Shown here: positions 35,594-46,946 of the stretch, in pieces
Layout: each line of letters opens with the position of its first letter
How positions within the stretch are numbered: the stretch's first letter is position 1
Assembly: GCA_032717465.1 (NCBI GenBank)
Contig: CM064655.1
Location: 13,429,152 to 13,493,151 of the forward strand
Length of the DNA stretch: 64,000 bases
Direction of reading: 5' to 3'
Origin: Coenobita brevimanus
Taxonomy: Eukaryota; Arthropoda; Malacostraca; Decapoda; Coenobitidae
Notes under the pieces: model-generated
Told to the model about the DNA's origin: nothing
Database searches by the model: none
Seen by the model: the letters and a program-made list of their open reading frames with translations, nothing else
Made by a program: the position numbers and the translations under genes

Positions 35594-37470
35594 CTAAGCT
35601 CGTGGGGACCCATCTCTGTTTCTCAAAAAGTCAAATTTAGCTTTAAACTCGTTTAAGTTTTTAGACTGGACGATCTCTTTGTCCAGGCTATTCCACAGGC
35701 CTATACATCTATAAGGAAAACTATATTTCTTGATATCCTTCAAGCAGCTTCGTTTCTTCAGTTTCATTCCGTGTCCTCTTGTTACTCTCTTATCCCATAG
35801 AAACAGATCTTCTTTGTCAATTTTATCTACTCCCACCATGGTCCTGAACATTGCAATCATGTCTCCTCTCTTTCTCCTTTCTTCTAGGGAAGGCAAATCC
35901 AGCCTTTCCAACTTCTCTCTATACAACAGATCTGCCAGACTGGGGACCATCTTGGTTACTGTTCTTTGTACTCTCTCAATCTTATTTATATCTATCTTTT
36001 TGTGTGGGGACCACACTACTGCTGCATATTCTAACCTAGGGCGAATCATGGCAAATATCAATTTTTTCATCTTCTCCTCATCCATATAATGAAAAGATTC
36101 TCTTATTTCAGTCAGGAGTTTATATGTCTCTCTAACTGCCTTGTTAATGTGTTTTTCAGGTGACAAACTGTCCTGAACCAGCACTCCCAAATCTTTCTCT
36201 TCTCTCGCTTTTGTAATTGGTTCATTACCCATCAAATAATTCAATGATGGCCTCTTGGTACTTTTACCCATTTCCAGTATTTTACATTTCTTTGCATTAA
36301 ATTTCATTTCCCACATCCGGCTCCAATCGTGTATCCTATCCAGATCCACCTGCAGCATTTTACAATCCCCCTCAACCTCTACCTTCCTAAGATCTTTGCA
36401 TCATCAGCAAACAGACTTACAAAACTGTTCACTCCATCTACCATATCATTTACATAAACCAGGAACATTACTGACGCCAACACTGAGCCCCGTGGGGCTC
36501 CACTTGTTACTTTCCTCCATCCAGACATCCTATCCTTTATTACTGTTCTCATTTGTCTGTCTCTCATCCATTCAAGAAGGTTCCCCTTCAGTCCTCCTAT
36601 ATGCTCTAGTTTCCACATCAGTCTCTTATGAGGTACCTTGTCGAAGGCCTTCTCCAAATCTAAATGCACACAATCCACCCAACCATCTCTCTCCTGAGGC
36701 AAGTCAATTGCTCTTGAGTAAAAACTCAACAAGTTGGAAACACATGACCTTCCACTTCTAAATCCAAACTGACTTTCAGCCAAAACGTTCATCTCTTCCA
36801 AATATTTTATCCATCTATCTTTCAGAATTCTCTAGCACAATTTTGCGACCATGCTGGTTAGAGACACTGGTCTATGATTCAGGGGTTCTTCCCTGTTTCC
36901 TCCCTTATAAACTGGTACCACATTTGCCCTCTTCCATTCTTGAGGCACTTTCCCCTCTTCCAGAGAACACACAATCAAACTGTGAATCTTATCCGCCAGT
37001 TGTTCTCTGCATTCCTACAGTACCCAATTAGAGATTCCATCTGGTCCTGGGGCTTTCCTTACATCTTGAGTTTCCAGTAAATTATACACTTCCTGTACTC
37101 CCACTTTTATATCTTTTATCACTATATTTCTAGTCACTCCCTCCCCTTTCACAAACTCACTTTCACTAGTGAAAACTGACTGGAAACGTTTGTTCATTAT
37201 TTCTGCTTGCACTGCTCCATCTTTATAGACCTCTCCTACTTTCAGTTTGGTGATTCCTTCCTTCTGTTTCAGTTTGCCATTGACAAATCTATAAAACAGT
37301 TTGGGTTCATTCTTACATTTGTCTATTATACCTTTTTCAAAATTCCTTTCTTCCTCTCTACGTATTCTTGTGTAATCGTTTCTAGTTCTTTTATATTCTT
37401 CCTTTGTTCTGTTGTTGCCTCTCTTTCTCCAATTGTTCCATGCCGTGTCTCTCCCTTTTTTTGCTATCAT
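35594..37470 (-). pseudogene. Reverse transcriptase of CR1-like LINE
   Basis: Three open blocks. 37470-37015 is the linker and the GPDGISNWVL start. 36801-36379 has AESQFGFRSGRSCVSN, HLDLEKAFDKVPH (motif A), a GAPRGSVLASVMF motif B in which the usual PQG reads PRG, and SLFADDAKIL (motif C). 36358-35594 is the thumb and C-terminus: WEMKFNAKKCKILEMG, RPRLEYAAVVWSPHKK, TKMVPSLADL, LKDIKKYSFPYRCIGLWN. Between blocks are short frame changes near 36370 and a broken stretch at 36800-37010. Confidence 0.8.
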
Positions 37471-37480
37471 ACATCTTCTA

Positions 37481-38600
37481 TTAAACCACTCCTTTTTTGT
37501 TTTCTTTCTCCCTTACTCTTGGCACAAATTTTTCCACTCCTGAATTACAGAAGGCTAGAAAAATATCCCATTTCCTCTGTATCTCTCTTGTTTCTCTGAA
37601 TTTTCTCCAATCTGCATTTTCGAAAAATTTTCTCAATCCTGTGAAATTTGCTTTCCCAAAGTTGTATCTTCCCAGCCTATAAAGCTCGTCTCTTGGCTCC
37701 ACGTTCCCTGTTATCATCTGGAACTCAATGACCACATGATCACTCTTTCCAATAGGACACAGATACTCCAAGGATTCTATTACATCGGGTTCTTTGGTAA
37801 ACAGTAAGTCTAGTCTTGCTGGTGTGTCCTCACCTCGGAACCATGTCTCTTCTTTGACTCATTGTGTCATCACATTGTTCATTGCTATATTTAATAATCT
37901 AGTGCCCCACGATTCCTCGCCGCCTCTTGAGTCCCATTCCTCCCAGTTCACCTCTTTACAATTGAAGTCACCCATTATAATTATATTGTTGCTTTTCTCA
38001 ATCTATCTATCTATCTATCTATTGCCAGACGCCTCAATCCCGTTTGGGGTGGCCACAAACAAATCGCCTCCAAGTCGCCCTGTCCCCCGCCATTTCACTA
38101 CCCTGCTCCCAACTCACACCCCCCTCTCTCATATACCTCTCCACCCCATCCCTCCATCTCATCCTCGGTCTCCCCCTCCCTCTTCCACCCTCCACCTCAC
38201 TCACATTTTCTGTAAATAACTAGCCATGTCTGACAATATTTCCTGGTATTCATCATCATTCCATGCTCTTGTCTTAGGGGGAACAAACTACTGCCACATC
38301 TCTCTTCCTATTCTCTCCAGTTTCTAATTTCATATTTATCACTTCGGCCCTGCCTTCTCCCATTTCCACGGTATCTACATTTATGTTGTTCTTCACTGCT
38401 ATCATCATCCCTCCTCCCGTTTTTTCTTTTCTGTCTCTTCTCCACAGTTTGTATTTACCATCTCCCATATGAACATCAATATCTTCTCTTAATTTGGTCT
38501 CTACAAAGCACATAACATCAGGTTCATGTACCCTCAAAAAATCGTTGATTTCTAGCCTTGCCGATAATAAACCATCAACATTAGTATATGCCACCTTCAA
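37481..38600 (-). pseudogene. APE-type endonuclease of CR1-like LINE
   Basis: 38600-38274 encodes VAYTNVDGLLSARLEI, FVETKLRED and LWRRDRKEKTGGGMMIA. After a stop and past the nested fragment, GDFNCKEVNWEEW lies on the minus strand near 37950. 37771 downstream gives CPIGKSDHVVIEF, the catalytic SDH motif, and the linker RELYRLGRYNF-like sequence. Motif order is that of LINE endonucleases. One 207-base insertion and several stops break it. Confidence 0.75.
37999..38205 (-). mobile_element. 207-bp 3' fragment of RTE-like LINE nested in CR1-like LINE
   Basis: Starts with a (CTAT)n run (the tail on the minus strand), then the 3' terminal region matching 46720-46940 reversed. TTTTCT lies on both borders (37993-37998 and 38206-38211). 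Removing the fragment and one TTTTCT restores an endonuclease reading through SNNIIIMGDFN, which supports the insertion. Confidence 0.8.
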
Positions 38601-38668
38601 ATTATTTTTGATGTTTTTTATACTCTCTTTTTTACCTTTGCTTCCTTTACTAGCTCCTTTATTTTAGC

Positions 38669-39536
38669 TCATTCTTCCTCATCTGCATCTCTCCTTATCC
38701 AAACATCTTTGAACCCTTCCTTGTCTGATAATTTCCATGTTCTACTGATAATTTCATTAACTGTTGCCTGATACCTAAACTTAACCTTCAATGGCCTTGC
38801 CCCTCCTTCCTCGTACTTTCCTAACCTAAACACCTCTTCAATCTCTTCTTGAACTTCATTGTTTTCCTCCATGACTACTGATATTATTTCTTTAACCTTA
38901 CTCAGTTCTTCGCTTTCTCTTTCTGATCTTATTGTCATATGTTTTTCTTTAACTCCTGAAATTATTACACATTTTTTCTTATCTGCTACATCCCTAACTA
39001 AAGATTCTCTGCTTCTCAGTACCCTAACCACTTCTTTCTCCACCTTTTCCTTGCTTTGTTGTTCTATAATCTCTTTCAAATTTACATTTCCCTCTTCCTG
39101 AATTTTCTTCCACCCCTTATGTTGCTCCTTGATTTCTTTAATGTGCTCGTCCTGTATCTAGTTTGCTTTTCATCCTGTCTTCTTCTTCTTCCAACCTCTT
39201 ATTCTCCCTCTTGAGCTGTTTTATTTCATTTGATGCTGATTCATTACTTACTTTCAATTCTGTGACTTCTCTTTCTTGCTCTACACTGCGTTTGCAAACT
39301 TTTCCAGTTTACTTCGTAAAGCTATGATCTCTCTCTCCTGCTCTTGTATTCATTCCAGTGTCTCTAATTACTACCCATACCTTTTTTATTTCCTGGACAT
39401 TCCTCTCCGCTGCTTTCTCTACTCCAGCTACTCTTGTTTGGTTCAACATAGTACTTGCATTTCCCACATCAACTTTGGAGAAGCCCTCGAATTCCTTTTC
39501 GTGGTTTGTAAACAAAACTCCGTCGCCCTCCGCCAT
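38669..39536 (-). pseudogene. ORF1-like protein of CR1-like LINE
   Basis: 39536-39309 starts MAEGDGVLFTNHEKEFEGF and includes a charged helix. A coiled-coil-like stretch follows in broken frame. 39079-38669 encodes EKEVVRVLRSRES, KKCVIISGVKEK, EEVFRLGKYEEG, RPLKVKFRYQATVNEII and FKDVWIRRDADEEE. The R-P-L-K-V-x-F element with IRRD resembles the RNA-binding core found in several LINE ORF1 proteins. Function (RNA binding) is inferred from family knowledge. Confidence 0.6.
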
Positions 39537-39736
39537 TGTGCAACCATATGGAATCTTTCAATTTCCACTGTAGCTTCAGCTCGTTGACCGAAACATGCTG
39601 GGTTTTTTTTACTATTAACCGACAGTACCACCACTCACGCACTCATTTTCACAATCACAATAGGCTGGTCTCCTTTTTTGCCGTTGATTTAGCGATTATC
39701 TCTGCATGATCCAGGAAGAGCTCCGTCTCTGTCGGC

Positions 39737-39738
<2 letters not shown>

Positions 39739-39778
<40 letters not shown>
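39739..39778. repeat. (TG)n microsatellite
   Basis: About 38 bases of TG between two minus-strand CR1-like LINE copies. Confidence 0.95.
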
Positions 39779-39781
<3 letters not shown>

Positions 39782-40659
39782 TTACCTAATTGTGATATAC
39801 AGGAAATGAGCTACACTTGTGGGGTCCTGTCTCTGTTTCTCAGTAAGTCAAATTTAGCTTTAAACTCGTTTAAGTTTTTAGACTGGACGATCTCTTTGTC
39901 CAGGCCATTACACAGGTCTATACATCTATAAGGAAAACTATATTTCTTGATATCCTTCAAGCAGCTTCGTTTCTTCAGTTTCATTCCGTGTCCTCTTGTT
40001 GCTCTCTTATCCCATAAAAACAGATCTTCTTTGTCAAATTTATCAACTCCCACCATGGTCCTGAACACTGCAATCATGTCGCCTCTCTTTCTCCTTTCTT
40101 CTAAGGAAGGGATATCCAGTTTTTCCTGCCTCTCTCTCTGTACAATAGATCTGCCAAACTGGGGACCATATTGGTTGCTGTTCTTTGTATTCTCTCAATC
40201 TTGTTTATATCTTTCTTTTTGTGTGGGGACCACACTACTGCTGCATATTCTAACCTGGGGCAAATCATGGCCACTATCAATTATCTCCTCATCCATATAA
40301 TGAAAAGCTACCCTTATATTAGTCAGGAGTTTATACGTCTCTCTAACTGCCTTGTTAATGTGTTTTTCAGGTGACAAACTGTCCTGGACCAGCACTCCCA
40401 AATCTTTCTCTTCACTCGCTTTTGTGATTGGTTCGTTACTCATCAAATAATTCAATGATGGCCTCTTGGTACTTTTACCCATTTCCAATATTTTACATTT
40501 CTTTGCATTAAATTTCATTTCCCATACCCGGCTCCAATCGTGTATCCTATCCAGATCCTCCTGCAGCATTTTACAATCCTCCTCAACCTCTACCTTCCTC
40601 AAGATCTTTGCATCATCAGCAAACAGACTTGCATAACTATTCACTCCATCTACCATATC

Positions 40660-41776
40660 TATCTATCTATCTACTGCCAGACGCCTCAATCCCGTTTGGG
40701 GTGGCCACAAACAAATCGCCTCCAAGTCGCCCTGTCCCCCGTCATTTCACTCCCCTGCTCCCAACTCACACCCCCCTCTCTCATATACCTTTCCACCTCA
40801 TCCCTCCATCTCATCCTCGGCCTCCCCCTCCCTCTTCCCCCCTCCGCCTCACATACACTCTCTTCGTCAGTCTTTCACCCTCCATCCTCTCCACATGGCC
40901 AAATCACCTCAGTGTGTTCCTCATAATGCTTCCTATCACATCCACATCCACACCACAACGCTCCTTTATATCCTCATTCGTCAGCCTGTCTCTCCATGTG
41001 ACTCCACAGGCTCCTCTTAAATAACTCATTTCCACTGCTCTTACTCTTGACTTGTGTCCTTCCAACAACGTCCAAGCTTCACTTCCATACATTAGAGTTG
41101 GTATCACAATACTGTCATGTAGTAACTTTTTCACTTCCATGCTCACTTCCCTGTTTCTTATCACTGCTTTCAAAGAACCAGCAACCTTTCTTCCCTGCTG
41201 TACCCTTTCAAGCACTTCACCCTCCAATCCTCCATCCTTACTCATCACACTACCCAAGTACTTAAACGTACTCACATTTTCCAATTCTTCACCATCCAAC
41301 CTCGCTGTACATTCACTGACTTCACCTCTCTCAAAGACCATCACTTTACTCTTCCCTACATTCACCTTTAGATTCCATTTCTTACACACTCTCCCAAACT
41401 CATCCACCAAGCCTTGCAGCTCCCCTTCGTTTTCACTCAACAACACAGTATCATCTGCAAACAACAGTACAGGGAGTTTCCAAACACTATCCTCTCTCAC
41501 CAGGGTCACTCCAACATCCACTACCCTACCTTGTACCTCCTTTATTACCCCATCCATGTACAGACTGAACAACCATGGAGACATGACACATCCTTGTTTC
41601 AACCCAACTTTCAAAGAGAAAAATTCACTTAGTTCATCATCCACACGCACTGCAGCCTTCGCACCATCGTACATACTCTTCACAGCATTCAACAACTTCC
41701 CATCTACTCCATATATTCTTAACACTTTCCACAATCCTTGTCTATCCACCTCGTCATATGCTTTCTCCAAATCTAA
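40660..41776 (-). mobile_element. 5'-truncated RTE-like LINE nested in CR1-like LINE
   Basis: The tail (CTAT)n on the plus strand begins at about 40659. The 6-mer CATATC occurs on both borders (40654-40659 and 41777-41782), and the uninterrupted family has it once. It encodes the second half of the RT: KAYDEVDRQGLWKVLRIYGVDGK, VGLKQGCVMSPWLFSLYMDG, LLFADDTVLLSE and YGSEAWTLLEGHKSRV. It resembles the 43745-46946 copy closely. Confidence 0.85.
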
Positions 41777-42004
41777 CATATCATTTACATAAATCAGGAA
41801 CATTACTGGTGTCAACACTGACCCCTGTCGGACTCCACCTTCTACTTCCCTCCATCCAGACATCCAATTCTTTATTACTGTCCTCATTTGTCTCTCTCTC
41901 AAAAAGACTCTCATCCATTCCAGGAAGTTCCCCTGCGGTCCTCCTATATTCTCTAGTTTCCACATTAGTCTCTTATGGGGCACCTTGTCGAAGGTCTTCT
42001 CCAA
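40904..42004 (-). pseudogene. Chimeric 366-residue ORF joining two LINE reverse transcriptases
   Basis: Residues 1 to about 76 come from the CR1-like LINE (FDKVPHKRLMWKLENIGG, GSVLTPVMFLIYVNDM). From about residue 77 the reading passes without a stop into the RTE-like LINE (DLEKAYDEVDRQG onward, with FADDTVLL). The junction is the insertion border at 41776-41782, so the fusion is a chance in-frame read-through and contains a partial duplication of the RT core. Confidence 0.85.
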
Positions 42005-42013
42005 ATCTAAATA

Positions 42014-42790
42014 CAGTAGAAGTCCGATTTTTCGACATCTAAGGGACCAGGCAAGTGCCGAAAAATCAAAATTGCCGAATTATCAAAAACCCTACCCACT
42101 CAGTACCTTATTTGTTTCGGTGAACACTATCATCACTACTCATATCATTACAAATGTGTTTGGAGAGAGTACTGTAGTTCCTTCCTGATCTTCATTCATC
42201 ACTCACTGCGAAGCCTTCTCCTTTACTTACCATTTTGACACATATCCACATCTAACCTTGACTACATCACGCCTATTAAACCATACACTTTGCTCAATCA
42301 CATAGGTGTTTCAAAAACTCATACCACATCAAGTACAGTATTCCTTTTCCTGATGCATTTCTCTTCAAGTAAATGGAATTCTCAGTCCTTAACCAATGAA
42401 ATGCATAAATCTGGAGTGTAGATTTATTTGATGCGGCCTGAGCTGTAACTCACTCCATGGATTAAGTTGCTAATGCTCTCCATACCCTACATAACCAAAG
42501 TTCAAAAGCTGCAACAGGGAGATCACAAATACCCTCTGGTGACATACAATGAATACTCAGGCTTTGCTGAGTCACTCTCAACTGATAAAAATTACAGTAT
42601 GTGGCATTAGCTGAAACAGAATATTAGAGTTTCCCAATCATGACAGGGTTATGGTGACAGCATTCTGTGAACACTGAGGCTCCTATGATTCACTCTCAGT
42701 CTAATAAAATCATCTTGTGTTGGCTAGATCAGAGTACTAGAGCTGTCCCTGGCATTAGAGAAATAAAAAATAAACATAAGGAGGCAATAT
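42014..42790 (+). mobile_element. Tigger-like left end (extent uncertain)
   Basis: TA (42012-42013) is followed by CAGTAGAAGTCCGATTTTTCG and, some 35 bases on, by GCCGAAAAATCAAAATTGCCG. The form is like the other Tigger-type termini in this window. No matching right end was found, so the end coordinate is only the start of the next feature. The rest of the interval has no recognised content. Confidence 0.45.
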
Positions 42791-42799
42791 ACAACTCAC

Positions 42800-42897
42800 A
42801 TGCCATAAGCACTGCCCAGCTGGTGTTCTGGGATGATGAGGGAAACCATGGGCCAGAGAGCACTGGCCAGCAGGGAGTAGGACACACCCAAGATACT
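42800..42897 (-). CDS. MFSD1: MFSD1-like transporter, internal exon
   Basis: Read from 42897 leftward: AGT ATC TTG GGT... gives SILGVSYSLLASALWPM, VSLIIPEHQLGSAYG and AT, before GTGAGT. The acceptor is TTTTCAG. The block GxSYSLLAxALWPM followed by PEHQLGxAYG is characteristic of MFSD1, with TM9/TM10 and the loop before TM11. The exon is 98 bases, phase 0 in and phase 2 out, and matches the next exon (AT+G, Met). In human MFSD1 the same position reads Y-G-F-M-Q. Fully open, with consensus splice sites. Upstream exons (about 300 residues) were not found in the window. Confidence 0.93.
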
Positions 42898-42899
42898 CT

Positions 42900-43462
42900 G
42901 AAAAGAAGTTTACTTTCACCAACGTATTTTTATTTAAGTTTTCCTTCTGTCACACTCAAAATTTGATATTTGCAGCAATATGGCTCTGGATTCTCTTGTA
43001 AATGATACATTGCTTTGGACTCCCTGGCCAAGTTGTTAATGTTGTTTAACCCCGGTCTGTTTGGCCAACAAAACTGTCGATCACAAGTATACAACTGCTT
43101 CCATGGGGTAGTAAGTACAGTACATACACCACACAGGGAACTGGCACCCTCTTGTGGTAGACAGTGCCTCATAAGTGTCTTTCCCCACCATGAGGTGCAG
43201 AGATATATGAAAAGCTTTGGCTCCTGGATGGATGCCACAGCTGCTTCACTCCCCTCATGGTAGAAAGCCTCACAATGTGTAGGCTCCTCATCAGTGTTGC
43301 CCTGGTCAAATAAAACCCTGTTCCTTATTTCCACCCTTTACCTCAACCAAAGGCAACGATGAGGAGTCTAGATATGGTGATGCTATGAACTGTATTCAGA
43401 TGCCACATCTCATAATTTACCTGCATCTCACCGCAGAGAAGGCCCTTGGCTCCTCCTCCCCT

Positions 43463-43495
<33 letters not shown>

Positions 43496-43744
43496 AGTTG
43501 CCCCTATGCAGGAGATGGCATCCTGCCAGGCTGACTGAGGTCCTTGGAGGACACAGGTTAGGTCAGGGAGGTTCTGCTTCTAAGTCAAAGTTACAGTTGC
43601 TTCTTTTCACTGGGGTGCAGAATGCCACAACGGGTAAGGTCCCCTCCAGCACTTAGTGCTTGATTCTTAACCCCTAAGGTCCTAAACGGCCCAGTGAGGA
43701 TTTGCATTACTTTGACACCCTGCCAACAGAACAATTGCAATAAA
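42900..43744. other. Unassigned sequence with (AG)n run
   Basis: Upstream intron of the MFSD1-like gene if the gene extends to the right. An (AG)n run lies at about 43466-43492. No exon recognised. Confidence 0.4.
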
Positions 43745-43861
43745 AAACTGCATTCAAATTTTCCCGCTTCTTACCCCCTGGGGGTAGGGGGGTTTTTCAA
43801 GAATACTCCCCCAGTATCCCTGCTTTCGTAAAAAGCGACTAAAAGGGTTGGCGGAGGGTTA

Positions 43862-44753
43862 GTGCCCCTCTCCGGAAAACAACTAACTAAAAAGACAAAC
43901 AAGAAGCCTCGGACAAGGACTGACCAAACGATGACGACCCAGGACCGGACAAAGGACTTGGTAATGGCAACATGGAATATAAGAGGAGCGAATGATGAGG
44001 TGAAAGAGAGAGAGATTGTCCAGGTGCTTGAGGGTGCGAAAGTGGATGTATGTGGAATAACTGAAACAAAATGGAGAGGAAAAAGTGTGAGAGAATGGGA
44101 GTATGGATGGGGTATATGTGCAGGAGTAGGTGAGAATGAGAGGGCAAAGGAAGGAGTATGTATAGTTGTGAGTAAAAGACGGAAGTAGAGCATAAGACAG
44201 TATGGATCACTTGGGTCAAGGATTGTGTGGGTAAGGTTGAAAGTTGGAATACAAATGTGGGTGACTGTGTGAGTATGCGCCAACGCAAGATCGTGCTAGC
44301 AGAGTGAGAGAAGAGTTCTGGACAAATGTGGAAGTGTACATGGAAAAGTTTGGAAGGAATGAGAGAGTGTTTTTGATCGGTGATATGAATGTAAAAGTAG
44401 GGAATGTGAAGGTCGATGGAACAGTTGGTGAGTGGGGTGTGCCTGCTGAGACAGATGAGAATGGCAGTGTGTTAGTGGACATTTGTGCTGGGAGGGGGTT
44501 GGTGATAGCCAATACCCTCTTCAGGCATAAAATGATCCACAGGTATACATGGCGAGTGATGAGAAGGGTGGGTGGTGAACTGAATGAAAGGAAGGCAGTG
44601 ATTGATTATGTGTGTGTGGATGAAAGGATGCGAAGACGTGTAATGGATGCAAGGGCTTATAGAGGTTGGAGGAGTGGACTTTCTGACCACAACTTGGTGG
44701 TGGCCAAAATTAGGATCCAAGTAAGATGGAGAAATAGAAGAAGGGAAACATGA
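43862..44753 (+). pseudogene. APE-type endonuclease of RTE-like LINE
   Basis: 43862-44188 encodes MATWNIRGANDEVKEREIV and CGITETKWRGK, the first endonuclease motifs. A stop and frame changes follow near 44190-44300. 44304-44753 then gives VFLIGDMNVKVGNV, WGVPAETDENGSV, HKMIHRYTWR, IDYVCVDERMRRR and GLSDHNLVVAK. Catalytic residues in the GDMN and SDH motifs are present, so the domain is complete but interrupted. Confidence 0.8.
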
Positions 44754-44777
44754 GAGGAAGGAGTACTTGCAAGGAGA

Positions 44778-46924
44778 GTGGAAAGGTTACAAGAGGATGA
44801 GAAAAAGACAGAGTATAAGAGAGAAGTGGAGGAACGATTGGGCAAATATGAATTGGAGCTGATGGGGGACGTGGAAGGTGTGTGCAGGATATTTACAGAA
44901 GAAATATGTGCAGCATGTGATGTGGTGTGTGGGAGGAAGAGAAGACGGAGGGGGGTGCAAGGACCAGCGTGGTGGACTGAAGAGGTGAGACAGGCTGTGG
45001 TACAAAAGAAGAAAGCATACAATGAATGGATGAGAAATAGGGGCGTGGAAGAAGTTGAGAGGCGGAAGAGAGACTTATATGTAGAAAGAAAGAGAGAGGT
45101 GAAAAGATTAGTAAGAGAGAGTAAGAAGAGAGTGGATGAGGAATTTGGAAGGAATTTGAGTGTAAAGTGGAGGGACTAAGAAAATGTTCTGGAATGAGGT
45201 GAAGAGAGTAAGACAGGGTGGAAGTGAGGTTAGCAGAGGAGTGAAAGATAAAAATGGTAGATTACTAGTGGAGAAGGGAGAAAAAGTGAGCAGATGGAGT
45301 GAACACTTTAAGGACTTGTTGAACATAGAGGATGGAAGTAATGTGAGTACAAGTGGCTGGGGAATGGCTGGGAGGAGGAGGGAGGTGAGAAGAAAGGAAG
45401 AAATCAGTAGGACAGAAGTTGTGGAAGCAATGAAGAAAGTTAAATTGGGGAAAGCCCCAGGAATTGATGGAGTGTGTGGTGAAATGCTGAAGCATGGGGG
45501 AGAGATAATAGTAGAATGGATGTGGAAGATGTGTAGACTGGCCTGGGAGGAAGGTAGAGTCCCGGAGGATTGGAAGTCAGGTATAATTATTCCCTTGTAC
45601 AAAGGAAAAGGGGAAAAAGAAGCGTGTGGTAATCATAGGGGCATTTGTCTTCTTAGTATAATAGGAAAAGTGTATGGTAGGATACTTATTGACAGAGTCA
45701 GAGAAAGAACAGAGGAAATAGTTGGAGAAGAACAGGGAGGCTTTAGGAAGGGACGAGGTTGTGTAGATCAGATATTCATTCTTAGATCTTTAGTGGAAAA
45801 GTTTCTAGAGAAGGGAAAGAAGTTGTATGCAGCTTTCATGGATTTGGAGAAAGCATATGACAGGGTGGATAGACAAGGATTGTGGAAAGTGTTAAGAATA
45901 TATGGAGTAGATGGGAAGTTGTTGAATCCTGTGAAGAGTATGTACGATGGTGCGAAGGCTGCAGTGCGTGTGGATGGTGAACTAAGTGAAATTTTCTCTT
46001 TGAAAGTTGGGTTGAAACAAGGATGTCATGTCTCCATGGTTGTTCAATCTGTACATGGATGGGGTAATAAAAGAGTTACAAGGTAGGGTAGTGGATGTTG
46101 GAGTGGCCCTGGTGAGAGAGGATAGTGTTTGGAAACTCCCTGTACTGTTGTTTGCAGATGATACTGTGCTGTTGAGTGAAGATGAAGGGAAGCTGCAAGG
46201 CTTGGTGGATGAGTCTGGGAGAGTGTGTAAGAAATGGAATCTAAAGGTGAATGTAGGGAAGAGTAAAGTGATGGTCTTTGAGAGAGGTGAACTCAGTGAA
46301 TGTACAGCGAGGTTGGATGGTGAGGAACTGGAAAATGTGAGTATGTTTAAGTACTTGGGTAGTGTGATGAGTAAGGATGGAGGTCTGGAGGGTGAAGTGC
46401 TTGAAAGGGTACAGCAGGGAAGAAAGGTTGCTGGTTCCTTGAAAGCAGTGATAAGAAACAGGGAAGTGAGCATGGAAGTCAAAAAGTTACTACATGACAG
46501 TATTGTGATACCAACTCTAACGTATGGAAGTGAAGCTTGGACGCTGTTGGAAGGACACAAGTCAAGAGTGAGAGCAGTGGAAATGAGTTATTTAAGAGGA
46601 GCCTGTGGAGTCACATGGAGAGACAGGCTGACGAATGAGGATATAAAGGAGCATTGTGGTGTGGATGTGATAGGAAGTGTTATGAGAAAAACACTGAGGT
46701 GGTTTGGCCATGTGGAGAGGATGGAGGGTGAAAGACTGACGATGAGAGTGTATGTGAATGAGGTGGAGGGGGGAAGAGGGAGGGGGAGGCCGAGGATGAG
46801 ATGGAGGGATGGGGTGGAGAGGTATATGAGGGAGGGGGGTGTGAGTTGGGAGCAGGGCAGTGAAATGGCGGGGGACAGGGCAACGTGGAGGCGATTTGTT
46901 TGTGGCCACCCCAAACACGATTGA
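44778..46924 (+). pseudogene. Linker and reverse transcriptase of RTE-like LINE
   Basis: 44778-45179 is a basic linker. 45184-46086 carries KAPGIDGVCGEML, DWKSGIIIPLYKGKG, GEEQGGFRKGRGCVDQIF and AAFMDLEKAYDRVDRQG (motif A Asp intact). A short deletion near 46024 breaks motif B (KQGCVMSPWLF) and shifts the frame. 46028-46924 continues MSPWLFNLYMDG, LLFADDTVLLSE (ADD at 46154-46162), FKYLGSVMSKDGG, YGSEAWTLLEG, RWFGHVERM and GRGRPRMRWRDG. A stop separates 45179 from 45184. Few lesions, so the copy is younger than 2188-4751. Confidence 0.85.
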
Positions 46925-46946
46925 TGCGTCTGGCAATAGACAGATA

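Larger units (their letters stand above)
35548..39738 (-). mobile_element. Near full-length CR1-like LINE
   Basis: Read on the minus strand from about 39738: ORF1 start (39536), ORF1 core (39079-38669), endonuclease (38600-37481, with a 207-base RTE-like insert), reverse transcriptase (37470-35594), and a 3' end with 'gagctcatttcctgtatatcac' like words. The tail has the octamer-like 'aattaggtaa' repeated twice at 35548-35580. A short repeated tail is typical of CR1/L2 LINEs. Frames change several times but each domain is well preserved, so the copy is probably young but inactive. A (TG)n run abuts its 5' end. Confidence 0.85.
39779..42011 (-). mobile_element. CR1-like LINE, 5'-truncated, with nested RTE-like LINE
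   Basis: The 3' end and tail begin at 39779. The C-terminal RT region (40077-39811, 40656-40195) is highly similar to the 35548 copy. It is interrupted at 40660-41776 by an RTE-like LINE. The upstream part of the RT (42004-41783) follows. At 42011 the element is cut by the TA/CAG end of a Tigger-like sequence. Confidence 0.8.
19141..42799 (-). other. Intron of the MFSD1-like gene (about 23.7 kb)
   Basis: The donor GTGAGT is at 42799 and the acceptor CAG ends at 19141, in matching phase 2. It holds mariner, piggyBac, Tigger, Tc1 and several LINE copies annotated below. Confidence 0.8.
43745..46946 (+). mobile_element. Near full-length RTE-like LINE
   Basis: Starts in a region with 'ccccagtatccctgctttcgtaaaaagcgactaaaagggttgg'-type leader words (about 43806-43850). 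It continues with an endonuclease, a linker and a reverse transcriptase, and ends near an 'ctggcaatagacagataaat' tail at 46946. Compared with the copy at 2188-4751, it includes the 5' half. Single-base indels and a stop break it into at least five reading blocks. No target duplication was clear. Confidence 0.8.

Noticed and set aside
41052..41792. 246-codon plus-strand ORF
   Set aside because: Antisense of the nested RTE-like LINE on the minus strand.
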